A stretch of 56,885 nt of DNA, taken from contig NZ_WJBG01000233.1 in NCBI RefSeq assembly GCF_009709555.1, positions 1 through 56,885 of the forward strand. Direction: 5' to 3'. Below, piece by piece: positions 9,440 to 17,638 of this stretch (position 1 is its first letter; each line of letters starts with the position of its first letter). The notes below the pieces were generated by a model. The model searched no databases. It saw nothing but the letters and a program-made list of their open reading frames with translations, and was not told the DNA's origin. Made by a program: the position numbers and the translations under genes. This DNA is from Streptomyces blattellae. Lineage in GTDB: Bacteria; Actinomycetota; Actinomycetes; Streptomycetales; Streptomycetaceae.

Positions 9440-10924
9440 ATGCGCATGACAGCCGATCATGCGCGCGCACCGGTCCTGGAGGCCCTGGACGACTACCGCC
9501 GACGGGGACACCTGTCGTTCACCCCGCCCGGGCACAAGCAGGCTCGCGGCGCCGACCCGGCGGTGCGTGAGGTGCTGGGGGACGCGGTCTTCCTCGGCGA
9601 CGTCCTGGCGTCGGGCGGCTTGGACGACCGGCTCCACCAGGGCAGTGTCCTGGAGCGTGCCGAGGAGCTGATGGCCGACGCGGTACACGCCGAGCACACG
9701 TTCTTCACCACCTGCGGCAGCTCGCTGTCCGTCAAGGCGGCGATGCTCGCCGTGGCGGGTCCGCACGAGAAGCTGGTGCTGGGTCGCGACGTCCACAAGT
9801 CCGTCGCGTCGGGTCTGATCCTGTCCGGGATCGAGCCCGCGTGGGTGGAGCCGCAATGGGACGGCGCACGGCACCTGGCCCATCCGCCGTCCCCGGAGGA
9901 GTTCGAGCGGACCCTCGACCGTCATCCCGACGCGAAGGGAGCGCTGGTCACCAGCCCTACACCGTACGGCGGCTGCGCCTACCTGACGGAGATCGCGCGG
10001 CTCTGCCACCGGCGCTCGCTGCCGCTGATCGTCGACGAGGCCTGGGGCGCGCATCTGCCCTTCCATCCCGATCTGCCGTCCTGGGCGATGGACGCGGGCG
10101 CCGACATCTGCGTCACCAGCATCCACAAGATGGGCAGCGGCCTGGAGCAGGGCTCGGTCTTCCATCTGCAGGGCGATCTCGTCCCGCCGGAGCTGCTGCG
10201 GCAGCGGGCGGACCTGCTGGGCACCACCAGCCCGTCGGTCCTGATCTTCGCCGGTATGGACGGCTGGCGCCGGCAGATGGCCCTGCGAGGGGAGGAGATC
10301 ATGGGCGCCGCGCTGGAACTCGGGGCCGAGGTCCGGGCCGCCGTCGAGCAGATCGACGGGATGCACGTCAACGACCGCGGCGACTTCTGCGGTGCGGGAC
10401 TCGCCGCCGACTTCGACCCGCTGCCGGTCGTGATCGACATCGGCGGTCTCGGCATCTCCGGGTACCAGGCCGCGGACTGGCTCCGTGAGCACCGGAGCGT
10501 GGACGCCCACCTGGCCGACCACCGTCGGATCGGCATGCAGATCACTCATGGCGACGACGCGGAGACGACCGGCGGACTGCTCGCCGCGCTGAAGGACCTC
10601 GCGCGGGCCGCGCCCCTGCTGCCGCCGGCCCCGCGGGTTGCGGTCCCGGCGTCGGCCGAGCTGCGTCTGGAGCAGGCCGTGACACCCCGGGACGCGTTCT
10701 TCGGACCCGCCGAGGACGTTCCGGCGGACGCGGCCGCCGGGCGGGTCGTGGCCGAGATGATCACGCCCTACCCGCCGGGGATCCCGGTCGCGCTGCCCGG
10801 CGAACGGCTCACCGATCCAGTGCTGCGCTACCTGGTCACGGGCCTTGCCGCGGGCATGTACCTCCCGGACCCGAGCGACCCGGCCCTGGGCACGGTTCGG
10901 GTCGTGAAACCCGGATCGACGTGA
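9440..10924 (+). CDS. Orn/Lys/Arg decarboxylase-family PLP enzyme
   Basis: The 494-residue fold-type I PLP enzyme decarboxylates a basic amino acid, giving cadaverine, putrescine or agmatine. The N-terminal motif FTPPGHKQ and the PLP-lysine motif SIHKMGSGLEQGS (Lys about 230) match the Orn/Lys/Arg decarboxylase major domain, and VDEAWGAHLPFH holds the cofactor-binding Asp. The C-terminal segment ITPYPPGIPVALPGE is typical of this family. It is shorter than the ~700-residue enterobacterial enzymes because it lacks their N-terminal wing domain, as usual in actinobacteria. Two adjacent ATG codons (9440, 9446) and an in-frame GTG at 9422 are possible; 9440 is chosen. Substrate is not determined. 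Confidence 0.9.
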   Translation: MRMTADHARAPVLEALDDYRRRGHLSFTPPGHKQARGADPAVREVLGDAVFLGDVLASGGLDDRLHQGSVLERAEELMADAVHAEHTFFTTCGSSLSVKAAMLAVAGPHEKLVLGRDVHKSVASGLILSGIEPAWVEPQWDGARHLAHPPSPEEFERTLDRHPDAKGALVTSPTPYGGCAYLTEIARLCHRRSLPLIVDEAWGAHLPFHPDLPSWAMDAGADICVTSIHKMGSGLEQGSVFHLQGDLVPPELLRQRADLLGTTSPSVLIFAGMDGWRRQMALRGEEIMGAALELGAEVRAAVEQIDGMHVNDRGDFCGAGLAADFDPLPVVIDIGGLGISGYQAADWLREHRSVDAHLADHRRIGMQITHGDDAETTGGLLAALKDLARAAPLLPPAPRVAVPASAELRLEQAVTPRDAFFGPAEDVPADAAAGRVVAEMITPYPPGIPVALPGERLTDPVLRYLVTGLAAGMYLPDPSDPALGTVRVVKPGST

Positions 10925-10928
10925 AACG

Positions 10929-10940
10929 GGTCACGTGACC
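10929..10940. promoter_or_regulatory. 12-bp perfect palindrome
   Basis: GGTCACGTGACC starts 5 bases after the decarboxylase stop and lies 28 bases upstream of the small ORF at 10968. It could be a dimeric regulator site; no regulator can be named. Confidence 0.35.
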
Positions 10941-10967
10941 GGCTTCATCTGCACAAAAGGACCCGAG

Positions 10968-11162
10968 ATGGTTTACGGTTCATTCATACGTGGTGACGGG
11001 GTCGACCGTATCCGTCCTCCGATACCACCCATAACGGCCCTGGCTGGCCTCCCCCGTCCAGCCAGGGCTTTTTCATGCCCGCCGCGGGAACCCGGGGATC
11101 CCGCCCACAACTGCTGTCCGCCGAGGTGCTCCGGGCGTCGGCAGCGGCTGAAATGGGCGTAG
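10968..11162 (+). other. Candidate upstream ORF / leader peptide crossing a terminator
   Basis: An ATG is preceded by a strong AAAGGA ribosome site seven bases away. It opens a reading frame of 64 codons whose first part (MVYGSFIRGDGVDRIRPP) uses codons very rare in this genome, including three ATA and one TCA, while everything nearby is GC3-rich. The frame runs straight through the strong intrinsic terminator at 11037-11073 and ends 42 bases before the Crp-like gene. This layout fits a regulatory leader or attenuator for the downstream gene, or a small RNA, better than an ordinary protein gene. No known family is recognised. Confidence 0.4.
11037..11073 (+). terminator. Intrinsic terminator with T-run
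   Basis: GCCCTGGCTGG (11037-11047) pairs perfectly with CCAGCCAGGGC (11058-11068) over a 10-base loop and is followed by TTTTT. This is the most canonical rho-independent terminator in the window. It sits 113 bases after the decarboxylase and 131 bases before the Crp-like gene. Confidence 0.85.
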
Positions 11163-11203
11163 GGAAAGCACCGGATCCGATCGCCGGCGAGGAGCTGCGT
11201 GTC

Positions 11204-11659
11204 ATGACCAAAGCGATAAAACTGCTGACCGCTCTTCCTCCGCCCCAGCGGCAGCGCCTGATGACGCTCGCGCGGGAGGTCTCCTTCCCGGAGGACTGCC
11301 GGATCTTCGAGGCGGGCGGCCGGGCCGACCGCTTCTGGGTCATCCGCTCGGGCGCGGTCTCGCTCACCCAGCGGGTGAACTCCCTGCGACGGGTCACCGT
11401 GGCGAGCCTCGGCGCGGGCGATCTGCTCGGCTGGTCCTGGCTGTTCCCGCCGCACGAGTGGGACTTCGGCGCGGAGGCCTTCAGCCCCGTCCGCGCCTAC
11501 GAGTTCGACGCGGCGGCCGTGCTCCGGCTGTGCGAGGAGGACCCGCATCTCGGGCTGTCGCTGGTGCGCAACGTGGCGGAGATCCTCGCGCACCGGCTGG
11601 AGACGACCCGGGGCAAGCTGATGGAGCAGTACTCGATGCACCGGCGGGGCACGCTGTAG
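11204..11659 (+). CDS. Cyclic nucleotide-binding (Crp-like sensor) domain protein
   Basis: The 151-residue protein consists almost entirely of a cNMP-binding beta-roll: FPEDCRIFEAGGRADRFWVI, GAVSLTQRV and GAGDLLGWSWLFPPHEW are the conserved glycine-rich turns, followed by the C-helix (HLGLSLVRNVAEILAHRLE). It has no C-terminal winged helix, so it is not a DNA-binding Crp. The usual RxA phosphate cassette is not evident, so the ligand is uncertain. The ATG has GAGGAG nine bases upstream. The terminator and leader-like ORF just before it suggest control at the level of transcript elongation (inference). Confidence 0.85.
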   Translation: MTKAIKLLTALPPPQRQRLMTLAREVSFPEDCRIFEAGGRADRFWVIRSGAVSLTQRVNSLRRVTVASLGAGDLLGWSWLFPPHEWDFGAEAFSPVRAYEFDAAAVLRLCEEDPHLGLSLVRNVAEILAHRLETTRGKLMEQYSMHRRGTL

Positions 11660-12110
11660 GGCGCATCGGACGCGGTAACAGCGAGCGCCGGGCATCGCGG
11701 CGGCCAGGCCCGGCATCACGGCGACGACCAGAACGCCGCCGCCCGCACCGCCGTCCGCGAGGTGCCGGCGACGGCCGAGCGCGCCACTCCCCTCGTCACG
11801 CTGCTCGACGGCACCGTCCCACCGCGCGAACACGACCGGATCCGCCGGGGCACCGAGACGGCGGTGAGCCGGCTGCCGACGGCGGTGACGATGGCCGAGT
11901 TCCCCAGGCGGCGGTAGGCCGGGCGGCGCAGCGGACGGGTGTCCCGCGCCCAGCGGCGCCGGTCACGGCGGGGCAGGGTCGTCTTCTTGGCGGCGTCGGA
12001 CTCGGAGTGGGACTGCTCTCGCTCGTTCCCACGGTCCCTGGATGCTCGCTACGTCTTTCGAAGCCAGAGGTCACCATGGCGCCACCGACCGGGTGTCCGG
12101 GTCCGTAACC
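11660..12110 (+). pseudogene. Decayed coding region after the Crp-like gene
   Basis: No intact gene is visible in 451 bases. Directly after the Crp-like stop, in the same frame, an open frame runs to a TAG at about 11917 with very high GC3 and a protein-like sequence (ATPLVTLLDGTVPPREHDR, ETAVSRLPTAVTMAEF), but it has no start near its beginning. A second piece in another frame (about 11920-12070) encodes a possible membrane segment, LLGGVGLGVGLLSLVPTVPG. Together they look like one frameshifted gene for a small membrane protein. The family is not recognised. Confidence 0.4.
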
Positions 12111-12722
12111 TCAGATTCCGGCAATGAGCGTCGCGCCCAGGGCGATCATCGTCGCGGCGACCAGACCGTCCAGGATCCGCCAGGCGGCGGGCCGGGCCAG
12201 GAGACCGCTGAGCAGCCGGGCGCCGAAGCCGAGGGCCGCGAACCAGCACAGGCTGGCGCAGGCGGCGCCGAGTCCGAACGTCCAGCGCAGCGAACCCCGG
12301 TCGGCGGCGACGGAGCCGAGCAGGAACACGGTGTCGAGGTAGACGTGCGGGTTGAGCCAGGTCATGGCCAGGCAGGTGAGCACGGCACGTCGGCGGGAGC
12401 CCGCCGCCTCCCCCTCCGCCTTCAGGGCACCCGGCCGGACCACCCGGCGTGCGGCGAGCGCCCCGTAGCAGAGCAGGAACGCGCCGCCGATCCAGCCGAC
12501 GGCGGTCAGCGCCCCCGGCCAGGCGACCACCACGGCGCCGACACCGGCGACACCCAGCGTGATGAGGGCCGCGTCGGAGAGGGCGCAGATCGCGACGACG
12601 GGGAGGACCGCGTCGCGGCGGATCCCCTGCCGCAGGACGAAGGCGTTCTGGGCGCCGATGGCGACGATGAGCGAGAGACCGGTGCCGAATCCGGCGACCG
12701 CGGCGGACAGCGCGTGGGACAT
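12111..12722 (-). CDS. lysE: LysE/ArgO-family amino acid exporter
   Basis: The 203-residue inner-membrane protein has about six hydrophobic segments and the family's conserved loops: IVAIGAQNAFVLRQGI near the N-terminus and TWLNPHVYLDTVFLLG in the middle. It exports basic amino acids such as arginine or lysine. It is transcribed divergently from a LysR-family ArgP homologue 69 bases away, the classic exporter/regulator pair. The ATG lies seven bases from a TAGCGT -10-like hexamer (12730-12735) and has no ribosome site, so its mRNA is probably leaderless. Length is normal for the family. Confidence 0.92.
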   Translation of the reverse strand: MSHALSAAVAGFGTGLSLIVAIGAQNAFVLRQGIRRDAVLPVVAICALSDAALITLGVAGVGAVVVAWPGALTAVGWIGGAFLLCYGALAARRVVRPGALKAEGEAAGSRRRAVLTCLAMTWLNPHVYLDTVFLLGSVAADRGSLRWTFGLGAACASLCWFAALGFGARLLSGLLARPAAWRILDGLVAATMIALGATLIAGI

Positions 12723-12757
12723 GGCATCGACGCTAGGGAGACCCTGGTCTGGAGTAC

Positions 12758-12785
12758 AGCTAAAGATTCTTACGTAACATTAGCT
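12758..12785. promoter_or_regulatory. Candidate ArgP operator between lysE and argP
   Basis: AGCTAA (12758-12763) and TTAGCT (12780-12785) form a perfect inverted repeat spaced by 16 bases in an AT-rich island. The right half overlaps a TAACAT -10-like hexamer of argP, and TTACGTAA (12770-12777) lies inside. It fits autoregulation plus control of lysE. Confidence 0.6.
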
Positions 12786-12791
12786 CTCGTG

Positions 12792-13676
12792 ATGAACGAC
12801 CTCCCACTCGACCAGGTACGGACCCTCCTCGCCGTGGTGGACGAGGGCACGTTCGACGCGGCGGCGTCCGCCCTGCATGTGACGCCGTCCGCGGTCAGCC
12901 AGCGCGTCAAGGCACTGGAGCAGCGCACCGGGCGGGTGCTGCTCACCCGGACCAAGCCGGTGCGGCCGACCGAGTCGGGTGAGGTGGTCGTGCGGTTCGC
13001 CCGCCAGCTGGCCCGGCTGGAGCGCGACGCGCGGGCCGAACTCGGCATGACGAGCGCGGGCGAGCCGACCCGGGTGTCCATCGCCGTGAACGCCGACTCC
13101 CTCGCCACCTGGTTCCTTGGCGCGCTCACCCGCCTGCCCGCCGAGCCGCGGCTCGGCTTCGAGCTGCGCCGCGAGGACGAGGACCACACGGCGGAACTGC
13201 TCCGGGAGGGCCAGGTGATGGCGGCGGTGACCTCCTCGCCGGACGCCGTGGCGGGGTGCTCGGTGCGGGCGCTGGGCCGGATGCGCTACCTGGCCGTGGC
13301 CAGTCCGGAGTTCGCGGCCGGGCATCTCGGCGGCCCGTTGGGGGAGGCTCCGGTGGTGGACTTCGACCGCCGTGACGACTTCCAGGACGGTTTCGTACGG
13401 CGACTGCCGGGGGCCGAGGGCGCGGCGAGCCCGGTGCGGCACTTCATCCCCACCTCGGAAGGGTTCGCGGTGGCCGTCGCCGCCGGTCTGGGCTGGGGCA
13501 TGCTGCCCGAGGCGCAGGCCGTGCCGCTGCTCCGCGCGGGGCGTCTGGTTCAGCTGGCGCCGGAGCGGCCGGTGGATGTGCCCCTGTACTGGCAGCAGTG
13601 GAAGCTGGACTCGCCCGCGCTGGCGGCGGTGGCCCATGCCGTGTCGGCGACGGCAGCCGAGACGCTTCGCTCCTGA
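12792..13676 (+). CDS. argP: LysR-family regulator ArgP
   Basis: The 294-residue LysR-type regulator has an N-terminal winged helix (FDAAASALHVTPSAVSQRVKA) and a two-lobed effector domain. The spacing and wording of the helix-turn-helix match ArgP/LysG, which senses Lys/Arg and activates the lysE exporter next to it. An in-frame GTG at 12789 immediately precedes the ATG; TAACAT eight bases before that GTG suggests a leaderless transcript. The gene is divergent from lysE across a shared 69-base control region. Confidence 0.9.
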   Translation: MNDLPLDQVRTLLAVVDEGTFDAAASALHVTPSAVSQRVKALEQRTGRVLLTRTKPVRPTESGEVVVRFARQLARLERDARAELGMTSAGEPTRVSIAVNADSLATWFLGALTRLPAEPRLGFELRREDEDHTAELLREGQVMAAVTSSPDAVAGCSVRALGRMRYLAVASPEFAAGHLGGPLGEAPVVDFDRRDDFQDGFVRRLPGAEGAASPVRHFIPTSEGFAVAVAAGLGWGMLPEAQAVPLLRAGRLVQLAPERPVDVPLYWQQWKLDSPALAAVAHAVSATAAETLRS

Positions 13677-13729
13677 GCGGCCCGGCACTGTCCGGCACCG
13701 TATCGATGCCGAGGTGACAACTCCCCGGC

Positions 13730-14437
13730 TCAGTCCCGCAGTTCCTCCAGCCGGGCCCCGGCGCTGTCCAGGAGCATCTCCAGGGCCGTCGGATAGGCGC
13801 TGGTGACCATGCGCGTGGCCAGGAGGGGTGCCGCCTCGGCGATCCGCGGATGAGTGGTACGGGGCAGGCGGGCGTACGTCGAGCGCCACATGTCCTCGTC
13901 GGCGCGGAGCGCGGCGCTCGGCAGGGTCAGGGACGCGGCGTCCAGCGCGGCGAAGGCCAGCGTCTGGTCGATGAAGGCGTGGTAGATCCGAACGGTGTCC
14001 GGCACCGGGAACCCGGCCGTGCGCAGCACGTCCAGCACCGCCTCGTCCGCGGCCAGTTCGCTGGCCCGCCCGGTGACCCGGTTCGCGGTGAGCAGCGCCG
14101 CCTGCGGGTGGGCGACGTACGCGGCGTGGATGCGCAACCCGACGGTGCGCAGGTCCTCCCGCCACTCCCCCGTGGGCCGCCAGCCCCGCAGCGCCTGGCC
14201 GATGAGCGCGTCGCCGATCGCGAGGGTCAGGTCGTCCATGCCGCGGAAGTACCGGTACAGCGTGCTGGGGTCGGCGTCGAGGGCGAGTCCGAGGCGGCGG
14301 GCGGTGAGGCCGGCGCTGCCGTGTTCGCGCAGCATGCGCAGTGCGGTCTCGACGATGAGTTGCTCGGACAGCACGGTGCCGCCCTTGGTGGGCCGTCGCC
14401 GGCGCCGCCGATCCTCGGGCACCACGGGTTTGGGCAC
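13730..14437 (-). CDS. TetR/AcrR-family transcriptional regulator
   Basis: The 235-residue TetR-type repressor starts with a basic stretch (DRRRRRRPTKGG), then the helix-turn-helix SAGLTARRLGLALDADPSTLYRYFRGMD, and has a C-terminal TetR ligand domain. The GTG start is supported by AAGGAGG four bases upstream. It is divergent from the saccharopine dehydrogenase-like gene 111 bases away, with an inverted repeat over that gene's promoter, so it most likely represses that gene and itself. The ligand is unknown. The gene converges with argP, leaving 53 bases. Confidence 0.9.
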   Translation of the reverse strand: MPKPVVPEDRRRRRRPTKGGTVLSEQLIVETALRMLREHGSAGLTARRLGLALDADPSTLYRYFRGMDDLTLAIGDALIGQALRGWRPTGEWREDLRTVGLRIHAAYVAHPQAALLTANRVTGRASELAADEAVLDVLRTAGFPVPDTVRIYHAFIDQTLAFAALDAASLTLPSAALRADEDMWRSTYARLPRTTHPRIAEAAPLLATRMVTSAYPTALEMLLDSAGARLEELRD

Positions 14438-14461
14438 GCGGCCTCCTTCGCGAGCTTATGC

Positions 14462-14499
14462 CAACGCCATTGACCTTAAGCGGGCAGACGGCGTTGTAT
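14462..14499 (+). promoter_or_regulatory. Promoter of the saccharopine dehydrogenase-like gene with TetR-type inverted repeat
   Basis: CAACGCC (14462-14468) and GGCGTTG (14490-14496) are perfect inverted repeats. Between and over them lie TTGACC (14470-14475) and TTGTAT (14494-14499), spaced 18 bases as -35 and -10. Binding here would block the promoter. Confidence 0.6.
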
Positions 14500-14548
14500 C
14501 CCGTGCGGGGCCCGTGTTCGCCGCTTTGACCGACAGGGAGTTCTTGTC

Positions 14549-15763
14549 ATGCGTGTACTGCTCGTGGGCGCCGGTGGTGTGGGCACCGCCGTCACCCGGA
14601 TCGCGGCCCGGCGGTCCTTCTTCGAGGCGATGGTGGTCGCCGACTACGACCCGGCACGGGCGGACGCGGCCGTCGCCGCGGTCGGCGACCGGCGGTTTCG
14701 CGCCGAGCGTGTGGACGCGGGCGACCAGACCGCGGTGGCGGCCCTGCTGGAGGCGCACGGATGCGACGTGCTCCTCAACGCCACCGACCCGCGCTTCGTG
14801 ATGCCGCTGTTCCGGGCGGCGTACGCGGCCGGGGCCACGTATGTCGACATGGCGATGTCGCTGTCGCGCCCCCACCCCGACCGCCCGTACGAGGAGTGCG
14901 GGGTCAAGCTCGGCGACGCCCAGTTCGCGCAGGCCGCCGACTGGGAGAAGGCGGGTGTGCTGGCGCTCGTCGGCATGGGGGTGGAGCCGGGCCTGTCCGA
15001 CGTGTTCGCCCGGCACGCCGCCGATGAACTCTTCGACGAGATCGAGGAGATCGGCATCCGCGACGGCGCGAACCTCACCGTCGACGGCTACGACTTCGCC
15101 CCGTCCTTCAGCATCTGGACCACCATCGAGGAGTGCCTGAACCCGCCCGTGGTCTACGAGGCCGACCGCGGCTGGTTCACCACGGCACCCTTCAGCGAGC
15201 CCGAGGTGTTCGACTTCCCGGAGGGCATCGGCCCGGTCGAGTGCGTCAACGTGGAGCACGAGGAGGTGCTGCTCGTCCCCCGCTGGGTCGACGCGCGCCG
15301 GGTCACCTTCAAGTACGGCCTGGGCGAGGAGTTCATCGGGACGCTCAAGACGCTGCACCTGCTGGGCCTGGACCGCACCGGCCCGGTGACCGTCCCGAGC
15401 CCGGCGGGCCCGGTCGCGGTGTCTCCCCGTGACGTCGTCGCAGCGTGCCTGCCCGACCCGGCGGCCCTGGGCGAGCGGATGCACGGCAAGACCTGCGCGG
15501 GCACCTGGGTGCGGGGCACCAAGGACGGCGCGCAGCGCGAGGTGTACCTGTATCACGTGGTCGACAACCAGTGGTCGATGGCCGAGTACGGCTGTCAGGC
15601 CGTGGTGTGGCAGACGGCGGTCAATCCGGTCGTCTCCCTCGAACTCCTCGCCACCGGCGCCTGGTCCGGCTCGGGCGTCCTCGGGCCGGAGGCCTTCCCC
15701 GCCCGCCCCTTCCTCGATCTGCTGACGGAGTACGGCTCCCCGTGGGGCCTCCGGGAGCAGTGA
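14549..15763 (+). CDS. Saccharopine dehydrogenase-like NAD(P)-dependent oxidoreductase
   Basis: The 404-residue protein starts with a Rossmann motif (MRVLLVGAGGVGTAVT) and continues as a saccharopine dehydrogenase / homospermidine synthase-type fold: CDVLLNATDPRFVMPLFRAA, TYVDMAMS and LALVGMGVEPGLSDVFARHA. Such enzymes act on lysine-derived or polyamine-like imines; which one is not readable here. AGGGAG lies ten bases before the ATG. The divergent TetR gene and the inverted repeat over its promoter suggest induction by its substrate. The neighbouring lysE/argP pair and a basic-amino-acid decarboxylase give a loose lysine-metabolism context. Confidence 0.85.
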   Translation: MRVLLVGAGGVGTAVTRIAARRSFFEAMVVADYDPARADAAVAAVGDRRFRAERVDAGDQTAVAALLEAHGCDVLLNATDPRFVMPLFRAAYAAGATYVDMAMSLSRPHPDRPYEECGVKLGDAQFAQAADWEKAGVLALVGMGVEPGLSDVFARHAADELFDEIEEIGIRDGANLTVDGYDFAPSFSIWTTIEECLNPPVVYEADRGWFTTAPFSEPEVFDFPEGIGPVECVNVEHEEVLLVPRWVDARRVTFKYGLGEEFIGTLKTLHLLGLDRTGPVTVPSPAGPVAVSPRDVVAACLPDPAALGERMHGKTCAGTWVRGTKDGAQREVYLYHVVDNQWSMAEYGCQAVVWQTAVNPVVSLELLATGAWSGSGVLGPEAFPARPFLDLLTEYGSPWGLREQ

Positions 15764-15784
15764 GGGGCCCACCCTCTCGGCTCC

Positions 15785-17638
15785 TCAGGACGGCCCGGTC
15801 TCTGATCCGCTCCGGCTCTCGGCACTCTCCCGCGGCGTCCGGCCACGTGGCAGTCGCAGCGTGAAGGCGCTGCCCTCGCCGGGCTCGCTCGTCACACCGG
15901 CCGTGCCGCCGTGGGCGGCGGTCAGATGGCGGACGATGGGCAGGCCGAGCCCGCTGCCGCCCGTACGGCGGCTGCGGGACTTCTCCGCTCGCCAGAACCG
16001 GTCGAAGACGTGGGGCAGATCCTCGGGCGCGATGCCGCTGCCGGTGTCGGCGACCTCGATCACGACATCGTCGCCGTCCTCCCACGCGGCCAGGGTGACG
16101 GTGCCGCCGGCCGGGGTGTGCCGCAGCGCGTTGGAGACCAGGTTGCCGAGCGCCTGCCGCATCCGGACCGGGTCGGCGTCCAGCCAGGGCGTGCCGTCGG
16201 CGTCGGTGCGCAGTGCGACCCCGGCCGCGTCTGCGGCGACATGGTGGGCCGCGGCGACCTGATGGAGGAGTTCGTCGCCGCGCACGGGCTCGCGGTACAG
16301 GCGCAGGGTCCCGGCGTCGGCGTCCGCGAGGTCCCGCAGGTCGTCGATGACGCGCTGGAGGACGACGGCCTCCTCGTGCAGCGCGGCCAGCAGGGCGGGG
16401 TCCGGGTCGACGACTCCGTCGCGGGTGACCTCCAGCCAGCCGCGGATATTGGTGAGCGGGCTGCGCAGTTCGTGCGCGATGTCGCTGACCATGGCCTTGC
16501 GCTGGGCTTCCAGGCGTTCGCGGCGTTCGGTCAGGTCGTTGAAGGCCGCGGCCAGGATGCCCGTCTCGTCCCGGGTGGTGACGGGGACGCGGACGTGGCG
16601 GTGCGAGGGCTGCTGGGCCGCCGCGGTCAGCGCGCGCAGCGGCCGTACCAGCCGGGTGGCGACCACGGCGGTCACGGCCACGGTGACGGCGAGCACGAGC
16701 CCCGCGGTGCCCACGACCTTGGCCTTGTTGGCCGGGGACATGTCGAACCGCACGGCAGTGCCGCCCCCGCCGCCCAGGAACAGTTCGGCCACCGGCGCCG
16801 CATAGGGGTCGAGCTGGGTGCGGCGGGCGTCGTCGAGGCAGGACTCGGCCTGCCGCCTGTCCTCGACCGCTGCCTTGTCGGGCCCGGACGCGAAGGGCAG
16901 GCTCGAAAAGAGCGGGCCGGGCAGGGCGTCCCCGAGTGACAGGGGCTGCTGGGGATCGACGCCCGCCCGGGTCAGGCAGCCGCGCGCGAGGGTGTGGAGC
17001 GCGGTCAGTGCCCGCGCCTCCGTGGGCATGGGCGTGGTGAGCATTCCGTCGGCGCACGGCTCGGGCACATACCCGGTCCGGTCGGCATCGGCGACGACCG
17101 GACGGCCGCCGGGTGTCCGGGTCAGGGTGGTCTCCACGCCGAAGCGGGCGAAGCAGGTCTGTCGTTTCCGGGCCATGGCGTCGAGCTCCGTGCGTTCGCC
17201 CGTGGTGAGCCGGTACGGGCCGACCACGCGCGGGTCGGTGCCGGTCAGCTGGGCGCCCGGCTCGCTGTAGGTGTCGGTGCTCAGCGGGTCCACGGTCGCG
17301 GCGGCGGTCGGTGGCAGGGAGGTGCCGGGCGGCGCCGAGTCGGCGATGGTCCGCCGGTCGGGGGTGACGAGGGCGATGCGTCGGCCCGTCTTCGCCGACA
17401 ACTCCCGCACGGTAGCGTCGACTCCCCGCCAGTCACGATGCGTGGCCGCGTAGCCGCTGAGTTCGGCGAGGACCTCCATGTCCGCGGCGAGGGCCTGGCC
17501 CTGTTCCTCCCTCAGCGCGCGGGTGGTCGTCGTCACGGCCAGCCACGCGGTCGCCGCCACCGAGCACACGGCGATGAGGCCGGAGGCGATCAGCAGCCGT
17601 ACCAGGAGGCGCTTGCGCAGCGGGATGCGCCCGCTCAT
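15785..17638 (-). CDS. Membrane sensor histidine kinase (HAMP, HisKA, HATPase)
   Basis: The 617-residue kinase has a first membrane segment at about residues 12-35, a large external domain of ~265 residues with several cysteines, a second membrane segment at about 307-330, then HAMP, the phospho-His motif SDIAHELRSPLTN (His about 389) and an ATPase domain with ALGNLVSNALRHTPAG, VADTGSGIAPE and GGSGLGLPIV. Its ATG overlaps the regulator's stop by one base (TGATG), so the two are translationally coupled. The lipoprotein gene upstream makes an envelope signal likely. The external domain shows no family I can name. Confidence 0.93.
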   Translation of the reverse strand: MSGRIPLRKRLLVRLLIASGLIAVCSVAATAWLAVTTTTRALREEQGQALAADMEVLAELSGYAATHRDWRGVDATVRELSAKTGRRIALVTPDRRTIADSAPPGTSLPPTAAATVDPLSTDTYSEPGAQLTGTDPRVVGPYRLTTGERTELDAMARKRQTCFARFGVETTLTRTPGGRPVVADADRTGYVPEPCADGMLTTPMPTEARALTALHTLARGCLTRAGVDPQQPLSLGDALPGPLFSSLPFASGPDKAAVEDRRQAESCLDDARRTQLDPYAAPVAELFLGGGGGTAVRFDMSPANKAKVVGTAGLVLAVTVAVTAVVATRLVRPLRALTAAAQQPSHRHVRVPVTTRDETGILAAAFNDLTERRERLEAQRKAMVSDIAHELRSPLTNIRGWLEVTRDGVVDPDPALLAALHEEAVVLQRVIDDLRDLADADAGTLRLYREPVRGDELLHQVAAAHHVAADAAGVALRTDADGTPWLDADPVRMRQALGNLVSNALRHTPAGGTVTLAAWEDGDDVVIEVADTGSGIAPEDLPHVFDRFWRAEKSRSRRTGGSGLGLPIVRHLTAAHGGTAGVTSEPGEGSAFTLRLPRGRTPRESAESRSGSETGPS

